Assembly: GCA_910578865.1 (NCBI GenBank)
Contig: CAJTRM010000046.1
Location: 1 to 15,242 of the forward strand
Reading direction: 5' to 3'
Length of the DNA stretch: 15,242 nt
Source: an uncultured Dorea sp.
GTDB taxonomy: Bacteria > Bacillota_A > Clostridia > Lachnospirales > Lachnospiraceae
Below are positions 1 to 6,238 of the stretch, piece by piece. Made by a program: the position numbers and the translations under genes. Under the pieces are notes generated by a model that was given only the letters and a program-made list of their open reading frames with translations, made no database searches and was not told where the DNA came from. The stretch's first letter is position 1; each line of letters opens with the position of its first letter.

Positions 1-57
1 AAAAATAGGTTCTGAAAGCACCATGAAATAAGGGCTGAAGATTCCGAGAAGTTATAA

Positions 58-267
58 ATGTATCAGGGAGGATTTATCTGGGATTTTATTGACCAGGCAT
101 TGTGGAAGAAGGATGAGGTGACCGGGGGCCGAATGCTGGCATATGGAGGAGATTTTGACGACCGTCCGTCGGACTACGAGTTTTCCGGAAACGGGCTGGT
201 GTTTGCCGACCGCAGAGAGAAGCCGGCTATGCAGGAGGTAAGGTATTATTATGGATTGCACAGATAA
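58..267 (+). pseudogene. lacL: Beta-galactosidase large subunit (LacL-like), C-terminal remnant
   Basis: This 69-codon stretch encodes the end of the catalytic barrel of a glycoside hydrolase family 2 beta-galactosidase. The block YQGGFIWDFIDQAL near its start and GGDFDDRPSDYEFSGNGLVF further on are typical of LacL/LacZ proteins, where this barrel region helps form the lactose-hydrolysing site. The rest of the enzyme (several hundred residues) is not present. The frame is closed just upstream by TAA at 55-57 and TGA at 13-15, and I find no convincing LacL sequence in any forward frame of bases 1-57. The ATG at 58 has no clear ribosome binding site and is probably an internal methionine. The gene is therefore either decayed or interrupted here, or the first bases of the window are from a rearranged or poorly assembled join. 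Its end overlaps lacM by 17 nt, which fits LacL rather than a one-piece LacZ. Confidence 0.7.
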
Positions 268-1213
268 AAGGATCAGAGTCATATATGGAGATGTGACACT
301 GGGAGCGGCGGGTGAAGGTTTTCATTATATTTTTTCCTATCAGACCGGCGGGCCTGAGTCTCTGGTAATCGGAGGAAGTGAGTGGCTTTATCGTACTCCG
401 AAGCCTACGTTCTGGCGTGCCGTAACAGACAATGACAGGGGAAATCAGTTTCCGCTCAAGTCAGGGATGTGGATGGGCGCGGATGTGTTTATAAAATGTA
501 CCGGAGTTAAGATCCGGGCAGACGGCAAAGAAGTGACGACCTTCCTGGCGCCTTCTAATAATTGCCATAGCAATCACGAATATGTACAGTCGCTGGAGAT
601 TGCTTTCACATATGAGACTATTACAGTTCCGGCTGCAGAGGTGGAGGTTACCTATGAGGTGGACGGATCAGGGAGGATTCTGGTGCGTGCATGGTACAGG
701 GGGCAAAAAGGGCTGCCGGAGCTGCCGGGATTTGGGATACGGTTTATTATGCCGGACAAGGCATGTGGATATGAATACTGTGGATTGTCAGGGGAAACTT
801 ATCCGGACAGGAAAGCCGGAGCCGTGAGAGGAACATACTGTGTGGAGGGGCTTCCGGTAACGCCCTATCTTGTTCCGCAGGAATGCGGCATGCATGTAGA
901 GACAGAGTGGGTGACGGTGTATAGAAAAGCTGCTGTCGATGCAGCCGGGCAGCAGCCGGAGACGGCAGAGCTTACAATCTCTATGGCCGGCGAACCATTC
1001 GGATTCTCCTGTCTTCCCTATACGGCCCTGGAGCTTGAAAATGCGGCCCACCAGGAGGACCTTCCTCCTGCCAGAAGGACGGTTCTGTGCATTATGGGGG
1101 CAGTGAGAGGTGTGGGAGGTATTGACAGCTGGGGAGCCGATGTGGAGGAGGCGTATCACATCAGCGGTGAGAAGGACATTGAGATGTCTTTTGTTATAAA
1201 CGGAGTAAAATAG
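251..1213 (+). CDS. lacM: Beta-galactosidase small subunit (LacM-like)
   Basis: The 320-residue product matches the small subunit of heterodimeric family 2 beta-galactosidases, equivalent to the C-terminal 'domain 5' of one-piece LacZ. Early residues carry the family pattern: YGDVTLGAAGEGFHYIFSYQ, then a stretch reading SLVIGGSEWLYRTPKPTFWR and TDNDRGN. In the assembled enzyme this part completes the lactose-binding pocket of the large subunit and has no hydrolase activity alone. Its length is what is expected for LacM. The start codon lies inside the end of the lacL frame (17-nt overlap), and an AGGAGG motif just upstream at about 234-239 supports this start and implies translational coupling. 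With lacL broken upstream, the protein may have no partner unless another lacL copy exists. A hairpin terminator follows. Confidence 0.88.
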   Translation: MDCTDKRIRVIYGDVTLGAAGEGFHYIFSYQTGGPESLVIGGSEWLYRTPKPTFWRAVTDNDRGNQFPLKSGMWMGADVFIKCTGVKIRADGKEVTTFLAPSNNCHSNHEYVQSLEIAFTYETITVPAAEVEVTYEVDGSGRILVRAWYRGQKGLPELPGFGIRFIMPDKACGYEYCGLSGETYPDRKAGAVRGTYCVEGLPVTPYLVPQECGMHVETEWVTVYRKAAVDAAGQQPETAELTISMAGEPFGFSCLPYTALELENAAHQEDLPPARRTVLCIMGAVRGVGGIDSWGADVEEAYHISGEKDIEMSFVINGVK

Positions 1214-1242
1214 TGTGTAAAAGCAGTAAGAGTAAAGAAGAG

Positions 1243-1290
1243 CCGTAAATGCAGCTGGAGGACCAATTGCATTTACGGATCCGGGTTTTT
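1243..1290 (+). terminator. Hairpin terminator after lacM
   Basis: An 11-bp perfect inverted repeat (CCGTAAATGCA at 1243-1253, TGCATTTACGG at 1268-1278) surrounds a 14-nt loop. A five-T run follows after a short CCGGG segment. It sits 29 nt past the lacM stop, between convergent genes, so it could also slow transcription arriving from the minus-strand unit. The gap between stem and T-run makes it less than ideal. Confidence 0.6.
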
Positions 1291-1344
1291 AGACAAGGAT
1301 TTTCCGATGCCATTCCGTTTGCTTTGAGCTTTCTGATTTGGGGG

Positions 1345-1584
1345 CTATGCTTTCACCCAGTTGCCAATCCATATGCCGAGGTCATGACTATACAGCCTTT
1401 TGTATAAGACTCCGTTGATAATTTTGTATTTCCATTCGTAACCGACCTTGCGGGGAGCGATTTCGGGTGATGAGGCAGCAGCGCCGCCGGCAGTGTTACT
1501 GTCAGAGGCATGGACATCCATGCCGAATGGCAAAGACATGGTTAAACTTATTGCAGCAAATAAGATACATAGTTTCTTTTTCAT
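1345..1584 (-). CDS. Small secreted protein of unknown function
   Basis: A 79-residue protein that I do not recognise. It begins with a clear signal peptide: MKKK, a hydrophobic core over residues 5-20, and a likely signal-peptidase-I site after the VHA at 24-26. The mature part would be about 53 residues. It has a Ser/Ala/Gly-rich linker followed by an aromatic and basic tail rich in Tyr and Trp, ending GIWIGNWVKA, which suggests a compact domain that binds a wall or membrane component. The start overlaps the stop of the upstream M56 protease gene (ATGA), and AAGGAG lies inside the end of that gene, so the two are translationally coupled. It is therefore likely part of the same signalling unit, as a ligand, a substrate or a modulator of the protease. 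That role is inferred only from position. Confidence 0.75.
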   Translation of the reverse strand: MKKKLCILFAAISLTMSLPFGMDVHASDSNTAGGAAASSPEIAPRKVGYEWKYKIINGVLYKRLYSHDLGIWIGNWVKA

Positions 1585-2741
1585 TTGATTTGTTCTCCTT
1601 GTGTATATATTTTGTAGTTTTTAAAATCTTCCGGAAGTTCTACAACTGTTCCTCTGTAATTTCCGTTCACATAGATCTCATATCCTTCAGAAGTATGTAT
1701 AAAATAAGTGTCTTCCTGATTCATATAGAATGTTCCGTCATCGGTATGTGGAGGCAATGAGGCTGCGGGCTCTACCACTAATATAAGAGAAAGCAGTGTT
1801 ACGGTGCAGATCAGGGCTGTGTGAACCCGAAGCGCTGACAGTTTCTTCTTTTTTTGTGTGGCCGGGTTCTTCAATATAAAGGATATCCTTGTCCTTAGGT
1901 CAGAATTCTTGCTCCTGACGAGGGGTGTCACTCCGGAAGGAGTCTTTGCAGAGGAGGCAGTTTTCTTTGCCACCTTTAGTAAGAGATCTGCATAGTTTAA
2001 ATAATTGACTCCGGAATGTTCATCCATTAGGGAATAGTCATTGGAAAGTTCCAGTGCTAAAGCGTATTCCCGGCGCATCAGATATACGAAAGGGTTCCAC
2101 CAATGGAGGCAGGAGATGATATCCAGAAGCAGGCGGGCCCAGAGGTCGCGGTTTTTATAATGGCGAATTTCGTGCAGGCAGATCCAGTCTAATTCTTCCT
2201 CCGAAAAAGAGTCGGGACTGTCAGGGAAGATTAGAATAGGATGCAGCGTACCCGTGATTGCAGGCGAGATGTTCTGGTGGAGCACTGCAATACGTATCGG
2301 CTTTGTACAATGTCTTTCGACAGCGTCAAACAGCCGTGGGTATTGCTGGCGGTTTGTAACGATATATTCATCCAGATAATTATAAAGCCTTTTTCTTCGG
2401 ATAAACAGCATGATCAGCTTTATAACGGCGATAAGGTATATCAACATCATCCCGATATTAAGGAGTTTAAAGTCACTCAATCCCACTATTGCCTTATTTA
2501 ATTCTACAAGAGGCAGAAGAAGCCGGTTTGATTTTATCGTGTAGGTAAAAGAAAAATTTACCGGAATACACATCCGCAAAAAAATAATAAAGATACCGGC
2601 AAAAATTATTTTTGCTCCATATATATAATGATGGTTTAAGTGATATAAAATCACATAAAGGTAAGCAGCGAGAAATACGATCCCTATAAAACATGTTATA
2701 AAAGGCCCTAATGACAGCAGGCTAACGAACCATATATTCAT
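1581..2741 (-). CDS. M56 family (BlaR1/MecR1-like) membrane metalloprotease without penicillin sensor
   Basis: The 386-residue protein has the layout of the BlaR1 protease module. Hydrophobic segments lie near residues 10-33, 42-60 and 93-115, a cytoplasmic zinc protease region follows, and another membrane segment lies near 308-327. The zinc motif HEIRH is at 190-194, and downstream ELSND at 231-235 supplies the expected third acidic ligand region. In BlaR1, ligand sensing outside the cell activates this protease and relieves BlaI repression. Here only about 57 residues follow the last membrane segment, against a full penicillin-binding domain of roughly 250 residues in BlaR1, so beta-lactam sensing by acylation is not expected. 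The start overlaps the end of the repressor gene (TAATG) and the stop overlaps the small secreted gene, so the three genes form one unit. The signal it senses is unknown. Confidence 0.87.
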   Translation of the reverse strand: MNIWFVSLLSLGPFITCFIGIVFLAAYLYVILYHLNHHYIYGAKIIFAGIFIIFLRMCIPVNFSFTYTIKSNRLLLPLVELNKAIVGLSDFKLLNIGMMLIYLIAVIKLIMLFIRRKRLYNYLDEYIVTNRQQYPRLFDAVERHCTKPIRIAVLHQNISPAITGTLHPILIFPDSPDSFSEEELDWICLHEIRHYKNRDLWARLLLDIISCLHWWNPFVYLMRREYALALELSNDYSLMDEHSGVNYLNYADLLLKVAKKTASSAKTPSGVTPLVRSKNSDLRTRISFILKNPATQKKKKLSALRVHTALICTVTLLSLILVVEPAASLPPHTDDGTFYMNQEDTYFIHTSEGYEIYVNGNYRGTVVELPEDFKNYKIYTQGEQIK

Positions 2742-3121
2742 TATTTATCCTCAACTTCTGTTCTTTTTTCTTTGATCATTTCCTCCAGGCTGTTTAATTC
2801 CTCAAAGTTTGTTTTGCTTTCAACAAATGAAGCTATGAGAGAGAAATGTGTGATATCTCCTATAATCTTGTTGTAGGTACCGTCAAAATACTCGTCTTTG
2901 GATATGAGAGGGCGGTAACTCCTCGTCAGGACAGTTCCGCTGTATACGATGTCTGCAACCTCGACCACTTTTGATTTTATAAGAACCTTAAGGCAGGTCT
3001 GGACAGTGTTAATGTTCAGATCGGCATAATAAGTGGCAATGTCGGATGCAATAAGGGGGACATCACTGTTCCAGAGAATGCTCATGACTTCAAGCTGTTG
3101 TTTACTGAGTTTCTTTTTCAT
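2741..3121 (-). CDS. BlaI/MecI/CopY-family winged-helix repressor
   Basis: The 126-residue protein has the N-terminal winged helix-turn-helix of the BlaI/MecI family (residues about 5-70: LSKQQLEVMSILWNSDVPL, then NTVQTCLKVLIKSKVVEV in the recognition-helix region) and a C-terminal dimerisation helix region. Family members bind DNA as dimers at their own promoter and are inactivated when the partner M56 protease triggers cleavage. In BlaI and MecI the cut is at an Asn-Phe pair. The aligned position here reads Ser98-Phe99, while an Asn105-Phe106 pair occurs seven residues later, so the cleavage point may be shifted or the release mechanism may differ. The start is supported by AAGGAAG about 10 nt upstream and a good promoter behind it. 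It likely represses its own operon and could also act on the divergent radical SAM promoter. Confidence 0.87.
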   Translation of the reverse strand: MKKKLSKQQLEVMSILWNSDVPLIASDIATYYADLNINTVQTCLKVLIKSKVVEVADIVYSGTVLTRSYRPLISKDEYFDGTYNKIIGDITHFSLIASFVESKTNFEELNSLEEMIKEKRTEVEDK

Positions 3122-3175
3122 GATAGCAGCACTTCCTTTTTGTTTTGTTGTAAGTAAAATATAGTGATTTTGTTT

Positions 3176-3204
3176 ATTATACTAGAAATTGGGGGATGAA
3201 TCAA
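3176..3204 (-). promoter_or_regulatory. Sigma-A type promoter of the blaI-like operon
   Basis: Read on the minus strand: TTGATT (3204-3199), a 17-bp spacer, then TATAAT (3181-3176), close to the housekeeping consensus. It lies about 55 bp upstream of the repressor start. Two ATCAATA copies 11 bp apart (starting at 3200 and 3211) cover the -35 box, which suits repression or activation at this site. Confidence 0.75.
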
Positions 3205-3246
3205 TAAGTTATCAATATTTTTTGAAGGTATGAAGCTTTGTTTTGA

Positions 3247-3275
3247 TTGACAAAATTAATATAGATTGATATAAT
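3247..3275 (+). promoter_or_regulatory. Consensus sigma-A type promoter of the radical SAM cluster
   Basis: TTGACA (3247-3252), a 17-bp spacer and TATAAT (3270-3275) match the housekeeping consensus exactly. A promoter this strong normally needs a repressor or attenuation to be silent, and an inverted repeat overlaps its -10 box. It would give a leader of roughly 200 nt before the first strong ribosome binding site. Confidence 0.8.
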
Positions 3276-3295
3276 TTAAATATAATTTATCAATC
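3264..3295. repeat. Operator-like inverted repeat over the cluster promoter
   Basis: Perfect 8-bp arms GATTGATA (3264-3271) and TATCAATC (3288-3295) are separated by 16 bp, covering the -10 box and likely start point. Related ATTGA/TCAAT copies lie at 3200-3217 and 3244-3251. The arrangement looks like a dimer or double-dimer operator. It could alternatively form a weak hairpin at the 5' end of the RNA. Confidence 0.5.
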
Positions 3296-3466
3296 TTAAT
3301 AATAATTATGACTAAATAAAAGATAGAAAACTAGACTAATTAATTAAAAATAAATTTAAAAAGTTATTATATAATGAAACAATTGTAATAAAACGAAGAA
3401 GATGGTTAAAAGAGAAAAATATTAGGGATTCCTCTTATTATAATATAATAATTACAAATTTTTACG

Positions 3467-3490
3467 AAAGGAGAATGAATGTACATATAG
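3467..3490 (+). promoter_or_regulatory. Strong ribosome binding site followed by a three-codon leader frame
   Basis: AAAGGAG (3467-3473) is followed after 5 nt by ATG (3479-3481), then TAC, ATA and TAG. This frame is the same as the radical SAM gene, whose ATG comes 24 nt downstream with no good ribosome binding site of its own. Ribosomes would therefore either translate Met-Tyr-Ile and reinitiate, or the leader controls access to the gene. Another ATG at 3475 is only 1 nt from the AGGAG and is an unlikely start. Confidence 0.5.
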
Positions 3491-3502
3491 TAACTGTGCA
3501 TT

Positions 3503-5668
3503 ATGCAAAGAGATATGGGAAAGAAATATACAGTTGGAGGGCAGATGGAGTCTTGGCAAGGGAATATGGCTCAATCTTTAACGTTTATTGTTACCGCGGA
3601 TTGCAATTTACGCTGTAAATACTGTTACATTACACACAAATCTGATGATAAGAGGATGAGTTTCGGAACAGCGAAGAAATTTATTGATTATATTTTACGT
3701 TCACCTATAAAAAAACAAAAAGCAGTTATTTTGGATTTTATTGGCGGTGAACCTCTGCTGGAAACTAAATTGATAGATCAGATATGTGACTATTTTAAAG
3801 TAAAAACATATGAAATAAATCATGAATGGTACTGGAACTATAGAATTAGTATAAGTACTAACGGAGTAAATTATTCTGATGAAGAAGTGCAAAACTTTAT
3901 AAAGAAAAATTATGGAAAGCTTTCTATTGGAATTACTCTTGACGGGACAAAGAGGAAGCATGATTTACAAAGAGTTTTTCCGGATGGATCAGGTTCGTAT
4001 GATGTTATTAAGAAAAATATACCGTTATGGTTAAGCCAATTTGATGGGGTGACAAAAGTTACATTTGCGAGTGAAGATTTGTGCTATTTAAAAGAGAGTA
4101 TTATAGATTTATGGGAAAGTGGTATAACAGAGGTTGCGGCCAACGTAGTTTATGAAGATGTTTGGAAACCCAAAGATGAATTGATTTTTGAAAAACAATT
4201 AATGGAACTTGCAGAATATGTTGTGGAAAATGATTTATATGACCAATATAAATGTACACTATTCGATGATTATATTGGAAGCAATTATTCGGAAGACGAG
4301 TTGATAAATACCAGTTGTGGAGCTGGTAAAATGATTGCAGTAGATCCGTACGGAAATCTTTATCCATGTATGAGGTATTATGATTATTCGCTTAATAATA
4401 GAAAAGGATATATTATCGGAAATGTGGAGGACGGTATAGATTTTGAGAAAGTTCGTCCCTTTGGAACCTTAATGTATAGATATCAGAGTGATAAAGAATG
4501 TCTGGATTGTGAGGTGGCTACGGGATGTACATTCTGTCAAGGCCATAATTACGATGAAGCAAAAACAGCTACGAATTTTGTTAGAACGAAATATATTTGT
4601 AAGATGCACAAAGCAAGAGTGCGAGCAAATGATTATTATTTTTCGCTTCTTTTAAATAGAAAAAATATCCGAAGGGAAAGGGCACTTAATCGAAAAAAAC
4701 AAATGATATTTTTGCTTAATGAAAACGCTCCGTCTATTTGCTCATATCATAATACAAATGTCGTAAACAAAGATATGAGTGAAAAAGATATTATGCGAGG
4801 GTTAGAATATTGCAGAAATAATTTCATAACACCTATTTTTATACACGGAACAGAGAAGGATGCTTATAAATCATCTGAAATGTATGATCCATATACTATA
4901 ACACATGTTTTTAGTATTCAAAGGTATGAAGATGCAAAATATGAAAAAAATTATATGCTTGTATGTGATCAAACAAATTATCAAGAAGTTATTGAGGGTC
5001 AATCTAACCTTATATTTAATGTTGAATCAACAAAAATTGAAAATTTAAGTAGTCAAGTAGTTAGTCTATTAAGAAAAGTAAATAGGATTAATGTTAATAT
5101 TCAAAATTTAACATCTGATTTCAAATTTAATGTGTACAAAAGAGAGTTAGAAAAGATAGCGGCTGCGATTGAGGATTATATTTGTATGCAGGGTATTTTG
5201 AAAGAAGTAAATGTTATTACAGATGTAATGTTTATGAAAAAGCACGATAAATGTCCTGCTGGCAGTAATTCCATTACATATGCACCAAATGGACAAGTAT
5301 ATATTTGTCCGGCAACCTATTTTGAGAGGGAATTTTGTGAGAAAGTGATTTCGGGAGACTTTGAAGAGGGATTTGATATTGCCAATCAGCATTTATATAC
5401 AAACGAATACGCCGCATTGTGTAAAAATTGTTCGGCTTATCAATGTGAAAATTGTTCATGGATTAATAAGTGTACAACTTTGGAAGTAGGTATTTCTCCT
5501 AGTTTCCAATGCAAGAAGGCTATAATTGAGAATGAGGTAACATGTCAACTACAAAAGAAAATAGGTGATAAAATAAATTGTTTGAATAAAGTGATAGATG
5601 ATGGATTCAAAGATCCATATTTAAAAATGGAGGCGGCTTCCGTAAATGCAGGATATTATGTGGTATGA
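3503..5668 (+). CDS. Radical SAM peptide maturase with two SPASM-like regions (CXXX-repeat peptide type)
   Basis: A 721-residue enzyme predicted to modify the cysteine-rich precursors encoded downstream. The radical SAM cluster motif is Cys34-x3-Cys38-x2-Cys41 (CNLRCKYC), with GGEP at 81-84 contributing to SAM binding. A first SPASM-like auxiliary-cluster region holds Cys272, 289, 333, 336, 342, 345 and 366. From about residue 400 a second module begins that resembles the separate 'CXXX repeat peptide maturase' protein known beside such peptides. It ends in another cysteine set: 584, 602, 640, 643, 648, 651, 657 and 670. The blocks SCGAGKMIAVDPYGNLYPCM and KCPAGSNSITYAPNGQVYIC align well, suggesting both halves use the same fold. 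It is thus about twice the length of a simple SPASM enzyme and looks like a fusion. The start is uncertain (ATG 3503 or 3515), since the strong ribosome binding site serves a tiny leader upstream. The chemistry, perhaps thioether formation, cannot be told from sequence. Confidence 0.88.
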   Translation: MQRDMGKKYTVGGQMESWQGNMAQSLTFIVTADCNLRCKYCYITHKSDDKRMSFGTAKKFIDYILRSPIKKQKAVILDFIGGEPLLETKLIDQICDYFKVKTYEINHEWYWNYRISISTNGVNYSDEEVQNFIKKNYGKLSIGITLDGTKRKHDLQRVFPDGSGSYDVIKKNIPLWLSQFDGVTKVTFASEDLCYLKESIIDLWESGITEVAANVVYEDVWKPKDELIFEKQLMELAEYVVENDLYDQYKCTLFDDYIGSNYSEDELINTSCGAGKMIAVDPYGNLYPCMRYYDYSLNNRKGYIIGNVEDGIDFEKVRPFGTLMYRYQSDKECLDCEVATGCTFCQGHNYDEAKTATNFVRTKYICKMHKARVRANDYYFSLLLNRKNIRRERALNRKKQMIFLLNENAPSICSYHNTNVVNKDMSEKDIMRGLEYCRNNFITPIFIHGTEKDAYKSSEMYDPYTITHVFSIQRYEDAKYEKNYMLVCDQTNYQEVIEGQSNLIFNVESTKIENLSSQVVSLLRKVNRINVNIQNLTSDFKFNVYKRELEKIAAAIEDYICMQGILKEVNVITDVMFMKKHDKCPAGSNSITYAPNGQVYICPATYFEREFCEKVISGDFEEGFDIANQHLYTNEYAALCKNCSAYQCENCSWINKCTTLEVGISPSFQCKKAIIENEVTCQLQKKIGDKINCLNKVIDDGFKDPYLKMEAASVNAGYYVV

Positions 5669-5681
5669 AGGAGGATGAAAT

Positions 5682-5945
5682 ATGGTAAGAGTTGGGAAAG
5701 TCACAGTAGAAGAACGTGACGAGATACGTAATATATATGAAAAGATAAATGCATTAAGGAATCTCCAGTTAATTGTTGAAGAAGAAAATTTATATAAGAA
5801 AGTGGAGAAAGATCTACAAAATGTGGAAAAAGAATTTGATGAGTGGTGGGGGGAAAAGGCGAGAAAATATCAATGGAAGTCAAAAGATGATGCAAGTTGG
5901 ATAATTGATTTTAGTTCTAATGATATTTTTCTAACAACAAAATAA
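5682..5945 (+). CDS. Accessory protein of the CXXX-repeat peptide modification system
   Basis: An 87-residue, charged, soluble protein that resembles the small 'CXXX repeat peptide modification system' family found beside radical SAM maturases of this type. Residues 8-60 look like two long, largely helical segments rich in Glu and Lys. The C-terminal part carries the aromatic signature seen in the family, WWGEKARKYQW followed by WIIDFSSNDIFL. There are no cysteines, membrane segments or catalytic motifs, so a role as precursor-binding partner or scaffold for the maturase is the best inference. The start has AGGAGG seven nt upstream, 13 nt after the radical SAM stop, so the two are co-translated. 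It does not look like a classical RRE domain, though its function may be similar. Family assignment is from remembered pattern only. Confidence 0.72.
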   Translation: MVRVGKVTVEERDEIRNIYEKINALRNLQLIVEEENLYKKVEKDLQNVEKEFDEWWGEKARKYQWKSKDDASWIIDFSSNDIFLTTK

Positions 5946-5973
5946 CATTTATCAAATATATAATGTTATTTTT
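5941..5973 (+). terminator. A+T-rich hairpin with T-run ahead of the precursor genes
   Basis: Perfect 9-bp arms AATAACATT (5941-5949) and AATGTTATT (5962-5970) with a 12-nt loop are followed by TTTTT (5969-5973). The left arm includes the stop codon of the accessory gene. The low G+C content makes it a weak terminator, or an RNA end/processing hairpin, between the enzyme genes and the precursors. Confidence 0.5.
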
Positions 5974-6006
5974 CTGGTTCGATAATCATAGAAAGGAGGG
6001 ATTAGT

Positions 6007-6171
6007 ATGAGTAGATTTGAAAGCAAAACAACAGGAAAGGTATCTTTAGGAGCATCAACATATTGCACATGTTCAGGCGGATGCAATTTGACATGTTCAG
6101 GTGGTTGTAAATATGGCTGTACAAAAGGATGTCAGGCTGTATGTTATGTGGGCGTTTATAAATTTTTATAG
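6007..6171 (+). CDS. Cysteine-rich RiPP precursor peptide 1 (CXXX repeats)
   Basis: A 54-residue peptide. The leader, residues 1-19, starts MSRFESK and lacks cysteine. The core begins at Cys20 and carries Cys22, 26, 30, 34, 38, 42 and 46, seven cysteines at strict four-residue spacing. The three residues between them are SGG, NLT, SGG, KYG, TKG and QAV. A short hydrophobic tail YVGVYKFL follows. Strict CXXX periodicity next to a radical SAM maturase is the hallmark of the CXXX-repeat peptide family, so this is the likely substrate. The start is set by AGGAGG seven nt upstream. The leader shares MSR-aromatic-x-SK with the second precursor. The mature product and its activity (antimicrobial, signalling or metal binding) are unknown. 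Confidence 0.85.
   Translation: MSRFESKTTGKVSLGASTYCTCSGGCNLTCSGGCKYGCTKGCQAVCYVGVYKFL
6067..6107 (+). repeat. 24-bp period tandem repeat in precursor 1
   Basis: Segments 6067-6083 and 6091-6107 match at 15 of 17 bases (both begin ACATGTTCAGG) at a 24-bp period. This is exactly eight codons, or two CXXX units. It shows the core grew by duplication of octads, not single tetrads. Confidence 0.65.
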
Positions 6172-6238
6172 AAAATATTAAGTTGGGAATACGATATAAA
6201 AAAATGAGTTATCACGAACCAGAAGGAAAGGAGAATGT

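Larger units (their letters stand above)
3122..3502. other. Divergent A+T-rich intergenic control region
   Basis: No gene longer than a few codons is supported in this 381-bp gap between the minus-strand repressor and the plus-strand radical SAM gene. It contains one strong promoter in each direction, several copies of an ATCAAT/ATTGAT-type motif, and an inverted repeat over the start of the rightward transcript. A very A+T-rich leader of roughly 200 nt then ends in AAAGGAG and a three-codon frame. The change to high A+T begins inside this gap. Confidence 0.7.
5974..6222. repeat. Inverted repeat bracketing the first precursor gene
   Basis: CTGGTTCG (5974-5981) and CGAACCAG (6215-6222) are exact reverse complements. 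The similarity extends further as ATAA after the first arm and TTATCA before the second. Each arm lies just upstream of a precursor ribosome binding site. In RNA they could pair to enclose the first precursor gene. The arms are short, so chance is possible. Confidence 0.35.

Noticed and set aside
788..1159. A 123-codon minus-strand open frame inside lacM
   Set aside because: It is antisense to a clearly conserved LacM coding region, with no family match or translation signal.
3276..3470. Possible riboswitch or T-box in the long leader of the radical SAM gene
   Set aside because: The leader is almost all A and T with no conserved T-box or riboswitch core motifs and no terminator hairpin.
3475..3618. 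A 47-codon open frame starting at ATG 3475, overlapping the maturase start
   Set aside because: Its ATG is only 1 nt from the AGGAG, it runs inside the maturase gene in another frame, and its product has no recognisable features.
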